A stretch of DNA of 64,000 nucleotides from an uncultured Clostridia bacterium (lineage in GTDB: Bacteria; Bacillota; Clostridia; Christensenellales; UBA1242): the NCBI GenBank assembly GCA_947588355.1, contig CANPYI010000002.1, positions 1 through 64,000 on the forward strand. Reading direction: 5' to 3'. This document shows positions 23,544 through 32,667 of this stretch, in pieces (positions within the stretch are counted from its first letter, which is position 1; each line of letters starts with the position of its first letter). The notes below the pieces were generated by a model. The model was not told where the DNA came from and made no database searches. It saw only the letters and a list, made by a program, of their open reading frames with translations. A program made the translations under genes and the position numbers.

Positions 23544-24686
23544 ATGAAAGAAGAAAAAAATATCAATGTTTTGTCAGAAACTTTTGAACTTTACATGAAA
23601 AAAGGCAAACAAGCACGCGAAAAAGGCAATTATGCACTTGCCAAGCGTAATTTTTTGCTTGCAAGCGAAACTATGATGCAAATGGCAAAACAAAGTCAAG
23701 GGAAATTGAAAGAAGTGCGCATGGAAAGAGCACGCGGACTTGTGAAGATTTCCGACAATCTTGGAAAAACTCCAGTGAGTGCCAAAAAGGACGATAAATC
23801 TGATCAGCAGGAGGACGACGACCTAAAAAAATGGCAAACGGCGGAAATTCCAAACATAACTTTTGATGATGTTGCAGGACTTGACGAAGTGAAAAAAGCA
23901 ATCACAATCAAAATGATCAATCCTGCAAAATATCCCGAAAAATACAAAATGTATGGCAAAAAAACGGGTGGAGGAGTGCTTTTGTATGGGCCTCCGGGCA
24001 CAGGAAAAACCATGATTGCCAAAGCCATAGCAAATGAAGTTGGCGCAAAGTTTTATGCCGTCAAAGGAAGTGATATTGTCAGCAAATGGGTGGGCGACAG
24101 TGAAAAAAATATCAACTCCCTTTTTGCAGAAGCCAACAAGCAAGACAAAGCAATAATTTTTATTGACGAGATGGACAGTTTAATTGGCAAACGCGGACTT
24201 GACACTCACAACGACAAACGTGTCAATGAATTTTTGCAACAGATTGATGGTTTCTCTGGAAGAAATCCAAATCTTCTGCTTTTGGGAGCGACAAATAGAC
24301 CGTGGGATATTGACAGCGCGGCAATGAGAAGCGGGCGATTTTCTCAAAAAATTTATCTTCCACTTCCAGACGCTCCAGCGCGAAAATTTATGATTGAAAA
24401 AAGCATGAAAGGTGTGCCTGTTGCAAAAGATTTTGATGTGGACAAAATTGTTTCACAAACGCAGATGTACAGCGGCGCAGACCTGGAAGAACTTTGTGAC
24501 CGCGCAAAAGACGAGCCTCTTTTGCAAGCAATTGCCACCGACAAAGTTGTGCTTGTGACTAATGCAGATTTTGACAGAGTTCTTGAAAGCATGCCTCCAA
24601 GTGTGACAGAAAAAGAACTTTTGGAATTTGAAAAATACAATGCAGAGGTGAATGGCTATATAACAAAAAAGAAAGCAAAAAAATGA
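23544..24686 (+). CDS. Vps4-like AAA+ ATPase with MIT-like N-domain
   Basis: A 380-residue AAA+ ATPase. Residues 8-72 form a three-helix region like an MIT domain (FELYMKKGKQAREKGNYALA, then SETMMQMAKQS). An acidic linker follows (82-96). The AAA cassette has GPPGTGKT (149-156), pore loop KWVGDSEK (181-188), Walker B IIFIDEMDS with D208 and E209, sensor GATN with N251, and arginine fingers R262/R265 in MRSGRF. IYLPLPDAPAR and the C-terminal VLESMPPSVTEKELLEFEKY match the Vps4 family ending, but the Vps4 beta-domain is missing. Such enzymes unfold ESCRT-III subunits through the pore. I chose the ATG preceded by GGAGAG. It lies 14 bases after the Snf7-like gene. Confidence 0.75.
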   Translation: MKEEKNINVLSETFELYMKKGKQAREKGNYALAKRNFLLASETMMQMAKQSQGKLKEVRMERARGLVKISDNLGKTPVSAKKDDKSDQQEDDDLKKWQTAEIPNITFDDVAGLDEVKKAITIKMINPAKYPEKYKMYGKKTGGGVLLYGPPGTGKTMIAKAIANEVGAKFYAVKGSDIVSKWVGDSEKNINSLFAEANKQDKAIIFIDEMDSLIGKRGLDTHNDKRVNEFLQQIDGFSGRNPNLLLLGATNRPWDIDSAAMRSGRFSQKIYLPLPDAPARKFMIEKSMKGVPVAKDFDVDKIVSQTQMYSGADLEELCDRAKDEPLLQAIATDKVVLVTNADFDRVLESMPPSVTEKELLEFEKYNAEVNGYITKKKAKK

Positions 24687-24709
24687 AAAGACGCAAACTG
24701 CGTTTTTTT
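24686..24709 (+). terminator. Weak terminator inside the cluster
   Basis: ACGCA and TGCGT pair around AAC, extended by a G-U and four A-T pairs, then seven T. It separates the ATPase gene from the large zinc-ribbon/GLUG gene 20 bases on, and may reduce expression of the latter. Confidence 0.65.
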
Positions 24710-24728
24710 GTAATTTGAAAGGTTGAAG

Positions 24729-27700
24729 ATGAGAGAAAGAATTTGTAACAATTGTGGAGGAAAAAAGTACGAAGTTGTTGGACAAAACATGGTCCGATGT
24801 ATGTTTTGCGGCACTTTGTATGTGGACGAACAATCTTCCAAAGAAGAAGAAGTTTTGGTCGTCCAAGCCAATGACCTTTCAAGAGAACAAAAGTTTGCGG
24901 AAGCCGTGGAAGAATTTGGAAGAATAATTTCCATATATCCATATTCTTTTGAGGCATATTTTGGCAGAGCACTTGCAAAAAACGAAATTGTGCTTTATTC
25001 AAATCGCAAAGGCACTTCACGGAGGCCGCGTTTTTTTGGCGACAATATTGTTTCTATTTCGGAAGACGAAGATTTTAAAAAAGCAATGCAACTTGCACCG
25101 CCAGAACGTGCCAAGACTTTTTCGGAATATGCCAAACGAATTGATCGCATAAAAAATGCTTATCAAACTTCAAAAAAACAAGTTTATGATTGCATTTTTT
25201 GCACTTTGGGTGAAGATGATTCCAAGCAAGTTGCCGATGAAATAAGAAAAATCATAAACAAAAACGAATTTTCCGCTTACGATTTGCACAATCTTTTGCA
25301 AAAAGAAAAAGAGGAAGACACTTTTCGCGCTCTTGAAACAGCAAATGTGCTTTTGTTGTTGGCTTTTTCTGACGATGGATTTGCCGAAATTAAACATATT
25401 TTTGACAGATATTTTTATCTGATGAGCAAACGCAAAAAGGCAAAAGCAAGTTTCATTTTTGCATATGACAAAAATGCAATATCTTTGTCAAACTTTCCGA
25501 AGGAACTGACAAAAGCCAAAAATTTGATTGATATAAATTCAAACTCTTTTTTGCAAGATTTTGAGTCACTGCTTAAGACTGAAATGAAAAATGCCAGCAA
25601 GGAAACAGCCAAAATAGAAACAATCAAATTGCAAAAAGTTTCACCAAAGAAAAAGGAATATGTTGATGTTGAGGCCATAACGCCTCAGGACCTTGGACAT
25701 TATGTTGTGGAAAATGTTTCTGCCGGAGAAGAAGCAAGAAAAAAATGGCTGTTTTTATCTTTGAAAAATGGCGATTTTCAAACGGCGGAAAAACAAATCC
25801 AAGAGGGGCTTGAAACAGACCCTTATGATTGTGAACTTTTGTTTGCCCAACTGCTTTTTGAGAAAAAAATAAAAACCCCAGAAGAGTTTTTTGGAGATAT
25901 TGGAAATTTTCATGACAAAGAAAAGATAGACAATATTTTGCGATATGCAAATCAAGAGTTTGCCACCAATTTTATTTCAAAGTGGTCGGACTTGGTCGTT
26001 GAAAATGATGATTTGGATATTTACAGCACTTATCTTACATATCTTGCATCTTTCAAAACTCCAAACAGAGAAAATTTGATTTACAAGGCTGAAGAAAAGG
26101 CAGTTGAAACTGAAAATCCAGAGCTTATTGAAAAAGTTGTCAAGTGCTTTGACAAAACGCAGGTTGACAGATTTGTCAATTTTTACTACAGTCTTGCGCA
26201 AAAAACCGGAAATCAAGCCTATTACAAAAAAATTTTGGAGTTGGATGCCGGCCACGAACAAAGCAACATTGCACTTTTGTTGAGGAATTTTAAAACAACA
26301 GAAGATATCCTGTCTTTTCGCGATAAGGATGTTGTGGAAAATGCCTTAAAATATTTGGACGAATCTGGACGGGTTTCTTTTGTTTGTGCGGTGATTGATA
26401 TGGTGCTTCCGGTTGCATTTTTTGATTTGCAAAAAGCTGAAAAGCAAATTGACTTTTATTTATCCTACATTCAGGAGCAAGCAAAACTTGCTCTTCTTGC
26501 AGAAAATGTTGCCGACAAATTTGCTGAAATGAGATTCTTTAAGCAAGCAGAAAAATATCTCGCAATTGCCATTTCAAAAAACAACAAGTCGGGATTGTAT
26601 TGGAAACTGATCAAGGCTTTATGTCATTGTCAAACCGATCAAGAACTTATCATTTCCAAAGCCAAACCGGCCGATCTTCCGGAATGGCAAACACTTTTGG
26701 AGGTTTGTGACGACAAAGAGGCCGAAAAATATGGAGCCATTGTCAGCAAAAACAATTTGTACAAGGGCGCGCGAGAAAGCATTCTGCCTGACACACTTGA
26801 CAAGGTGGAAGTTGAAGCAAAATTGAAGGACTTTGTTTCCAGAAACGAAAAAGTTTTGATAGAGATTGAAAAACAAGAAGGTTTGTCTGCAAAGAAGGGA
26901 ATTGATTACTTTAAAATGCAACTTAAACCTTTTGAAAAATACATTCAGTCTATCGAAAAAGCAGGAACTTTTGAAGAATTTACACAAATTTTGGAAAGAA
27001 TTTACGAGCGATTGGGAATTTTGAACCTCACATTAGATTCTTCGGTGAATGTTGTTGAACTTACAAGCCGAAATGATGCCTTGAAAAAAGTTTTGCCAGA
27101 ACAAGATGCTGAAGATAAACACTTAAAACAACTTGAAAAAATCCGTAAAAACAAATTTATACTGCGTTTTTGCTGCATTTTTTTGGAATTTTTTCCGCTT
27201 GCTTTCACAACGCTGCTTCTTCTTGTTTCAGCGATACAGCCGAAAGAAGTATATTTGTATTTTTCGCAAAAATTTTTGATTGTGACGCTTATTTATTCGG
27301 TTATTGTTGCGGGCGTCAACATTGCGTACTATGTCATAAAGAAACAAAAAATAACAAAAAAACAGATGGTCATCTACTTGTCTTTGTTTTTGCTTGGAAT
27401 CATAAATCTTTTGCTGTTTTGCACAAGTTTTTATTTTATTCCAACAAAAATAACCATAAGAAATCAATCAGAACTTCAAACACTCTTGTCAAATGCAAAT
27501 TTTTCAAGTTTCACTTTGCAAGAAGACATAACTTTTGAAGGACATTGGCAAAAGTCCAACTTTTTTGGAGTTTTTGAGGGCAACGGTCACATTATTTCGG
27601 GTCTTGACGATGCCCTTTTCAACCAAAACAGTGGCACGGTCAAAAATCTTGAGATTGACACCGATTTGAAACTGAGCAAATGCTCAAGATTTGGGGTTTT

Positions 27701-28361
27701 TGCCATAGAAAATCATGGCGAATTGGAAAACATCGTTGTCAGCGGAAATCTGACTGTTTCCGATGCAGCCACTGTTGGAGGAATTGTCGCAGAAAACGAT
27801 GGCGACATGGTTGCTTGTCAAAGCAGAATGCAAATTGTTGTTGAAAGGTCAAAGGATTGTTTTGTTGGAGGGCTTGTGGGACAAAATCACAGTTCCAAAA
27901 AACAAAACAATTTCCAGCAAAGTTTGTTTGAAGGCTCTATAACACTCACGGCAGATGATTGTGCCTTGAATGTTGGCGGATTGATTGGCTATTCGCATGG
28001 CAGATTGACAAAAATTTCCGGCAACAACTCAATAGCAAACATAATCATTTCTGGCGGAAAAAACATCTCTGCAGGTGGATTGATTGGCTATGGCGAGGGG
28101 GCAAGCGACAACAACAGTGTTGACGCGGTGATTTCCACAAACAACACTCAGTCAGGTTTTGTTGGCGGCTTGTACGGACGATATGTAAATTTGCAACATC
28201 TTGACGAGCAACTTAAGGATAGCACTTGCAAACTGCAATATCAGGGCAATCTGAAATATGGCATCTTGGTGGGCTATTTGGCAGGGCGTGTCAATGGTGA
28301 CAGTTGCACTGCGGAAGGCAAAGGTGAGTTGTTTGGCGAGCAAAATTTTCTTGGAGGCTGA
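24729..28361 (+). CDS. Large zinc-ribbon, TPR, membrane and GLUG-repeat protein
   Basis: A 1210-residue protein in four parts. A zinc ribbon opens it (C6, C9, C24, C27). Residues 40-800 are helical, with TPR-like pairs (LSREQKFAEAVEEFGRIISI; FLSLKNGDFQTAEKQIQEGL). Three membrane helices lie at about 807-905. After the last helix the chain should be outside: the C-terminal 300 residues hold GLUG-type repeats (VFEGNGHIISGL, VGGLVGQNH, NVGGLIGYSHG, AGGLIGYGEG). Thus it could link cytoplasmic partners to a surface beta-helix. The ATG follows AAAGG. It is the last gene of the ESCRT-like cluster, behind a weak terminator. Confidence 0.65.
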   Translation: MRERICNNCGGKKYEVVGQNMVRCMFCGTLYVDEQSSKEEEVLVVQANDLSREQKFAEAVEEFGRIISIYPYSFEAYFGRALAKNEIVLYSNRKGTSRRPRFFGDNIVSISEDEDFKKAMQLAPPERAKTFSEYAKRIDRIKNAYQTSKKQVYDCIFCTLGEDDSKQVADEIRKIINKNEFSAYDLHNLLQKEKEEDTFRALETANVLLLLAFSDDGFAEIKHIFDRYFYLMSKRKKAKASFIFAYDKNAISLSNFPKELTKAKNLIDINSNSFLQDFESLLKTEMKNASKETAKIETIKLQKVSPKKKEYVDVEAITPQDLGHYVVENVSAGEEARKKWLFLSLKNGDFQTAEKQIQEGLETDPYDCELLFAQLLFEKKIKTPEEFFGDIGNFHDKEKIDNILRYANQEFATNFISKWSDLVVENDDLDIYSTYLTYLASFKTPNRENLIYKAEEKAVETENPELIEKVVKCFDKTQVDRFVNFYYSLAQKTGNQAYYKKILELDAGHEQSNIALLLRNFKTTEDILSFRDKDVVENALKYLDESGRVSFVCAVIDMVLPVAFFDLQKAEKQIDFYLSYIQEQAKLALLAENVADKFAEMRFFKQAEKYLAIAISKNNKSGLYWKLIKALCHCQTDQELIISKAKPADLPEWQTLLEVCDDKEAEKYGAIVSKNNLYKGARESILPDTLDKVEVEAKLKDFVSRNEKVLIEIEKQEGLSAKKGIDYFKMQLKPFEKYIQSIEKAGTFEEFTQILERIYERLGILNLTLDSSVNVVELTSRNDALKKVLPEQDAEDKHLKQLEKIRKNKFILRFCCIFLEFFPLAFTTLLLLVSAIQPKEVYLYFSQKFLIVTLIYSVIVAGVNIAYYVIKKQKITKKQMVIYLSLFLLGIINLLLFCTSFYFIPTKITIRNQSELQTLLSNANFSSFTLQEDITFEGHWQKSNFFGVFEGNGHIISGLDDALFNQNSGTVKNLEIDTDLKLSKCSRFGVFAIENHGELENIVVSGNLTVSDAATVGGIVAENDGDMVACQSRMQIVVERSKDCFVGGLVGQNHSSKKQNNFQQSLFEGSITLTADDCALNVGGLIGYSHGRLTKISGNNSIANIIISGGKNISAGGLIGYGEGASDNNSVDAVISTNNTQSGFVGGLYGRYVNLQHLDEQLKDSTCKLQYQGNLKYGILVGYLAGRVNGDSCTAEGKGELFGEQNFLGG

Positions 28362-28366
28362 ATTGT

Positions 28367-28394
28367 GACCAAAGTTTGACTTTGGTCTTTTTTT
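28367..28394 (+). terminator. Terminator of the ESCRT-like cluster
   Basis: GACCAAAGT and ACTTTGGTC form a nine-base stem around TTG, followed by seven T. Confidence 0.88.
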
Positions 28395-28433
28395 ATGAAA
28401 CAAAACATAGGCTTTTTACATATCTAATTTTGT

Positions 28434-28463
28434 TTGCAATGAATATTTTTTTTGTTATATAAT
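28434..28463 (+). promoter_or_regulatory. Promoter of the ABC exporter operon
   Basis: TTGCAA, 18 bases and a perfect TATAAT, about 28 bases before the ATG. Confidence 0.75.
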
Positions 28464-28490
28464 AGGTTGCAAATCACAGAGGCACAAAAA

Positions 28491-30215
28491 ATGTTTAAAT
28501 TATTGAAAAATCTTCAAACAAAAGATTATCTTTTTATGATTCCGATGCTGGGACTTATTATAATGCAAGTGTGGCTGGATCTGGAACTTCCAAAATACAC
28601 CGAAACTTTGATAAACCTTATCGGAAGCGAACAAATCGACCTTAACGCCATTTTGGTGAATGGTGGCTATATGCTTGCTTGTGCAATAGGCAGTCTGGGT
28701 TGTGCGATTGCTGTTGGTTTTATTGTTGCAAACATAGCGGCAAGATTGACTTACAACATAAGAAACAGAATTTATGACAAAATTCAAAATTTTTCACTTG
28801 CTGAAATAAACAAATTTTCAACAGCAAGCCTTATCACTCGCACAACAAATGATATCATGAATATCCAATTTTTCTTTGCGATGGGCTTGCAAGCACTTTT
28901 AAGAGCACCAATCATGGCCATTTGGACAATTACAAAGATTGTCGAATCAAACTGGCAATGGACAACTGCAACTGCTTTGGCAATTGGCATCTTGGTGCTG
29001 ATGGTTGCGTTTGTTGTGATTTTGGCAATTCCAAAATTTAAAAAGATTCAATCTTTGACAGATGATGTCAACAGAATCACTCGTGAAAACCTGACCGGCA
29101 TACGTGTTATACGTGCGTGCAACGCAGAGGAATATCAAAATGTAAAATTTGAAAAAAGCAACGACCAAATCACAAAAACAATGCTTTTTGCAAACAGAGT
29201 TATGGCGATAATGAATCCGGGCATGAATCTTTTGATGAGCGGACTTTCGCTTGCGATATATTGGATTGGCGCTTACATTGGCACACCAAATGTCATAGGG
29301 CTTATGCCAAAATTTATGAGTTTTTCCATGCTTGTCATCATGGCTTTCATGATGCTGATTATGGTTTTTATACTTTTGCCACGTGCACTTGTCTCGGCAA
29401 AGCGCATAAACGAAGTTTTGGACACCAAAGACAGTATGGTTTCAGGTGATTACAAAGATGAAAAATTTGACGGCACAGCAAGTGTTGTTTTTGAAAATGT
29501 TTCATTCAAGTATCCCGATGCTGACGAATATGTTTTGCACAATATTTCTTTTTCTGTTGCAGAGGGCGAAACGGTGGCATTTATCGGCTCGACAGGAAGC
29601 GGAAAAAGCACACTGATAAATCTGATTCCAAGGCTTTATGATGCCACTGAGGGAAGGGTGCTGTTGGACGGAGTTGACGTCAAGGACTATGATTTTGAAA
29701 CACTCAACAAAAAGATAGGCTATGTTCCTCAAAGGGGTGTTTTGTTTAAGGGCACTGTTCGAAGCAATGTCAATTATGGTGACAACAATGCCAGCGACGA
29801 CACTTTGAAAGAGGCAATATCTGTGGCACAGGCATCAAATTTTGTTGGAAAAATGAACGGCGGCATTGATGCCGAAATTGCTCAAGGAGGCACAAATGTT
29901 TCCGGCGGTCAAAAACAACGTCTTTCTATTGCAAGGGCAGTGGCAAGAAAGCCAGAAATATTCATTTTTGACGACAGTTTTTCCGCACTGGATTACAAAA
30001 CAGACAAAAAATTGCGCGCAGCACTGAAAAAGCATACCGGAAAAGCAACTAAATTTATTGTTGCACAACGTATAGGAACGATTATGGACGCGGACAAAAT
30101 AATTGTGCTTGACAACGGCAATATGGTCGGCATTGGCACTCATGAACAACTTCTTAAAACTTGCCCTGTTTATCAGGAAATAGCCCTTTCGCAACTTTCA
30201 AAGGAGGAATTGTGA
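28491..30215 (+). CDS. ABC exporter half-transporter A (degenerate site)
   Basis: A 574-residue half transporter with six membrane helices (about residues 15-310) and an ATPase domain. The Walker A motif is GSTGSGKS, the signature VSGGQKQR, and Walker B reads IFIFDDSFSALD: the catalytic glutamate is replaced by aspartate. That is typical for one partner of heterodimeric exporters such as TM287/288, where only one site hydrolyses ATP. I chose the ATG nine bases after GAGG; longer frames begin with TTG codons in the promoter region. The second half follows with an overlapping TGATG, and together they should export a drug, lipid or peptide; the cargo is unknown. Confidence 0.88.
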   Translation: MFKLLKNLQTKDYLFMIPMLGLIIMQVWLDLELPKYTETLINLIGSEQIDLNAILVNGGYMLACAIGSLGCAIAVGFIVANIAARLTYNIRNRIYDKIQNFSLAEINKFSTASLITRTTNDIMNIQFFFAMGLQALLRAPIMAIWTITKIVESNWQWTTATALAIGILVLMVAFVVILAIPKFKKIQSLTDDVNRITRENLTGIRVIRACNAEEYQNVKFEKSNDQITKTMLFANRVMAIMNPGMNLLMSGLSLAIYWIGAYIGTPNVIGLMPKFMSFSMLVIMAFMMLIMVFILLPRALVSAKRINEVLDTKDSMVSGDYKDEKFDGTASVVFENVSFKYPDADEYVLHNISFSVAEGETVAFIGSTGSGKSTLINLIPRLYDATEGRVLLDGVDVKDYDFETLNKKIGYVPQRGVLFKGTVRSNVNYGDNNASDDTLKEAISVAQASNFVGKMNGGIDAEIAQGGTNVSGGQKQRLSIARAVARKPEIFIFDDSFSALDYKTDKKLRAALKKHTGKATKFIVAQRIGTIMDADKIIVLDNGNMVGIGTHEQLLKTCPVYQEIALSQLSKEEL

Positions 30216-32017
30216 TGAAAAATAGGAAAAAATTAAACACAATTTCAAACAAACGTGTGAAAGATGGCTCTTTCAAAAAGAGTATGAAAAAACTGCTTAT
30301 GTTTTGCCGCAAATATTGGGGTTGGCTTGCTTTGTCCATCATTTTGGGCGGCATTGGTGTTGCTTTTCAAATCATCGGTCCAAACAAAATTGCTGATATT
30401 ACGGTTTTGATTGCAACGGGTCTAAGATCGGGTGGCATTGATTTGAAAGCCGTTTCAGAAATAGGTATATTTTTGGTGATAATTTATTCTTTGGGTGCAA
30501 TTTTGTCCTATTTTGAGCATTTCATTTTGACAACTGTCACTCAAAAAGTTTCCAAAAAATTTAGGCACGATATTTCACACAAAATCAACAAACTTCCACT
30601 CAATTATTATGACACGCATATGTTTGGCGACATTCTCAGCAGAGTTACAAACGATGTTGACCGCGTTGGGCAGAGTTTGAATGAAAGCATAGGTAATTTT
30701 TTCCATAATGTCATTTTGTTTTTGGGCGTGCTTGTGATTATGCTTGTCAAAGATTGGGTATTGGCACTGACTGTGATTGGTGCAACCATAATTGGCTTTG
30801 CGTTGTCGTTCACGTTTATGACTCGTGCACAAAAATATTTCAATCAAAATCAGAAACATCTTGGGCAACTCAATGCGCATATTGAAGAGGTATATACTGG
30901 TCACAATGTCGTGCAACTTTTCAATGCAAAAGAAGACACAAAAAAGCAATTTGCAAGCACAAACAAAAAACTTTTGTCAACAGGGTGGAAGTCGCAATTC
31001 ATTTCGGGCGTCATGGGGCCAATAATGGGCTTTGTCGGCAATTTTGGCTATGTTGCGGTGATTATTGTAGGTGCAATTATGGCACTTAATAAAGATGTAA
31101 CTTACATCGGCCGAATAACTGAGTTTATGATATATGTACGACTGTTTGCCAATCCACTTTCGCAAATTGCACAAAGTTTGACAAGTTTGCAAGCAACTTC
31201 TGCAGCAGCAAATCGTGTGTTTGACTTTTTGGAAGAAAAAGAACTGCCCGATGAAAGTGGTATTACACAAAAACTTGAAAACGTTAAGGGCAATGTAAAG
31301 TTTGACAAAGTCGTGTTTGGCTACAATGAAGGCAAGATTGTGATAAAAGGTTTTTCTGCAGATGTAAAGGCAGGGCAAAAAATTGCCATTGTTGGTCCAA
31401 CCGGTGCGGGCAAAACTACGCTTGTGAATTTGCTTATGAAATTTTATGAAGTCAATTCTGGGGACATAATAATTGATGGCGTTTCAACAAAAGATATCAC
31501 GCGAGAAAACGTCCATCAACTTTTTGGAATGGTTTTGCAAGACACATGGCTGTTTGAGGGCACTATCAAGGAAAATCTTAGATACAACACAAAAAATGTC
31601 TCTGACCAAGATATCGTTGAAGTATGCAAAAAAGTTGGAATTGACCATTTTATTCAAACACTTTCTCATGGCTATGACACAGTGATTGATGATTCGGTCA
31701 ATCTTTCGGCAGGGCAAAAACAACTTCTGACAATTGCCCGCACAATGATTGAAAACAAGCCGATGATGATTTTAGACGAGGCGACAAGTTCTGTGGACAC
31801 ACGTACCGAAGTTTTGCTCCAAAATGCTATGGATAAAGTTATGGAGGGTCGCACATCTTTCATAATTGCACATCGTCTTTCAACAATCAAAAATGCCGAT
31901 CTGATTTTGGTGCTTAAAGATGGCGACATAGTGGAAAAGGGAGATCACAAAACGCTGCTTGAAAAGGGCGGATTTTATGCCGATATATACAATAGCCAGT
32001 TTTCCGAATCAAATTAA
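30215..32017 (+). CDS. ABC exporter half-transporter B (active site)
   Basis: A 600-residue half transporter, partner of the preceding gene. A basic N-terminal tail of about 40 residues leads into six membrane helices. The ATPase domain has Walker A GPTGAGKTT, signature LSAGQKQLL and a normal Walker B MMILDEATSSVD with the catalytic glutamate. The start codon overlaps the stop of the partner (TGATG) and follows AAGGAGG. The MdlB/YheH-type heterodimer is the closest common family. Nothing in the neighbourhood identifies the cargo. Confidence 0.88.
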   Translation: MKNRKKLNTISNKRVKDGSFKKSMKKLLMFCRKYWGWLALSIILGGIGVAFQIIGPNKIADITVLIATGLRSGGIDLKAVSEIGIFLVIIYSLGAILSYFEHFILTTVTQKVSKKFRHDISHKINKLPLNYYDTHMFGDILSRVTNDVDRVGQSLNESIGNFFHNVILFLGVLVIMLVKDWVLALTVIGATIIGFALSFTFMTRAQKYFNQNQKHLGQLNAHIEEVYTGHNVVQLFNAKEDTKKQFASTNKKLLSTGWKSQFISGVMGPIMGFVGNFGYVAVIIVGAIMALNKDVTYIGRITEFMIYVRLFANPLSQIAQSLTSLQATSAAANRVFDFLEEKELPDESGITQKLENVKGNVKFDKVVFGYNEGKIVIKGFSADVKAGQKIAIVGPTGAGKTTLVNLLMKFYEVNSGDIIIDGVSTKDITRENVHQLFGMVLQDTWLFEGTIKENLRYNTKNVSDQDIVEVCKKVGIDHFIQTLSHGYDTVIDDSVNLSAGQKQLLTIARTMIENKPMMILDEATSSVDTRTEVLLQNAMDKVMEGRTSFIIAHRLSTIKNADLILVLKDGDIVEKGDHKTLLEKGGFYADIYNSQFSESN

Positions 32018-32025
32018 AAAATTTT

Positions 32026-32055
32026 TTGAATTAAACGAAGCAGAATTCACATAAT
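32026..32055 (+). promoter_or_regulatory. Promoter of the small secreted protein gene
   Basis: TTGAAT, 18 bases and CATAAT, about 18 bases before the ATG. Confidence 0.6.
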
Positions 32056-32073
32056 ATTCGCAAAGGAGAAAGT

Positions 32074-32577
32074 ATGAGATTTTTGTTTCTGATTTTTGGA
32101 GTGCCAATGATGATTATGTCTTTTTTTCAAGTTTCAGATGTTTTGCCTTTTGCTGAAAATGTGCAACTGCTCCAAGATGGCAAACAAATAGTATTGTCGC
32201 AAGAAAATCAAGTTGAGTTGCGCTCACAAGTTGAAGCGCTGTTTAATGATTCTCGCACAATGCCAGCACTATCGGTTGTTTTTGGTGATGAGTTTAACGA
32301 AATTCTGCAAAATGGAACTTTTGTTTCGGTGAAATTTGACAAAACTTTTCAAATAAATGACCTTCCTTTTGACGAACTTATTTTTCAAGTGACGCCAGAA
32401 AGTTATGGCTTTAATGTTTTTCGAAGCAACTCGGATATTGTCCAAGGACGATGCATATATGTTGACCTAAACGGCAAAACGACCAAACAGTTTTACAATT
32501 TTGTGTCAACATTGATTGAGGGCAACATGGCAGAAGAGTCACTTTCTGAAACTTCGCCAATCAATCCTATTGTGTAA
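32074..32577 (+). CDS. Small secreted or membrane-anchored protein, unknown
   Basis: A 167-residue protein with a hydrophobic N-terminus (FLFLIFGVPMMIMSFFQV) that is a signal peptide or anchor without a lipobox. The rest is a mixed alpha/beta domain (for example MPALSVVFGDEFNEIL and GRCIYVDLNGKTTKQFYNF) of no known family. AAAGGAG precedes the ATG. It stands between the ABC operon and pflB with its own promoter; a hairpin overlapping the pflB promoter probably ends its transcript. No link to either neighbour is evident. Confidence 0.6.
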   Translation: MRFLFLIFGVPMMIMSFFQVSDVLPFAENVQLLQDGKQIVLSQENQVELRSQVEALFNDSRTMPALSVVFGDEFNEILQNGTFVSVKFDKTFQINDLPFDELIFQVTPESYGFNVFRSNSDIVQGRCIYVDLNGKTTKQFYNFVSTLIEGNMAEESLSETSPINPIV

Positions 32578-32583
32578 AATTGT

Positions 32584-32612
32584 TTGACTTGTCTTGCCAT
32601 TTTTAATACAAT
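32584..32612 (+). promoter_or_regulatory. Promoter of pflB-pflA
   Basis: TTGACT, 17 bases and TACAAT, 55 bases before the pflB ATG. Confidence 0.8.
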
Positions 32613-32650
32613 ATAGCACAAGCATAGCAAGTGAAATATTGTATTTTTTA
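32605..32650 (+). terminator. Hairpin overlapping the pflB promoter
   Basis: AATACAATAT and ATATTGTATT pair around 21 bases, then TTTTTATT. The left arm contains the -10 of pflB, so only incoming transcripts can form the hairpin; the pflB mRNA starts beyond it. Confidence 0.5.
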
Positions 32651-32667
32651 TTAAGTTGAGGTGAAAA

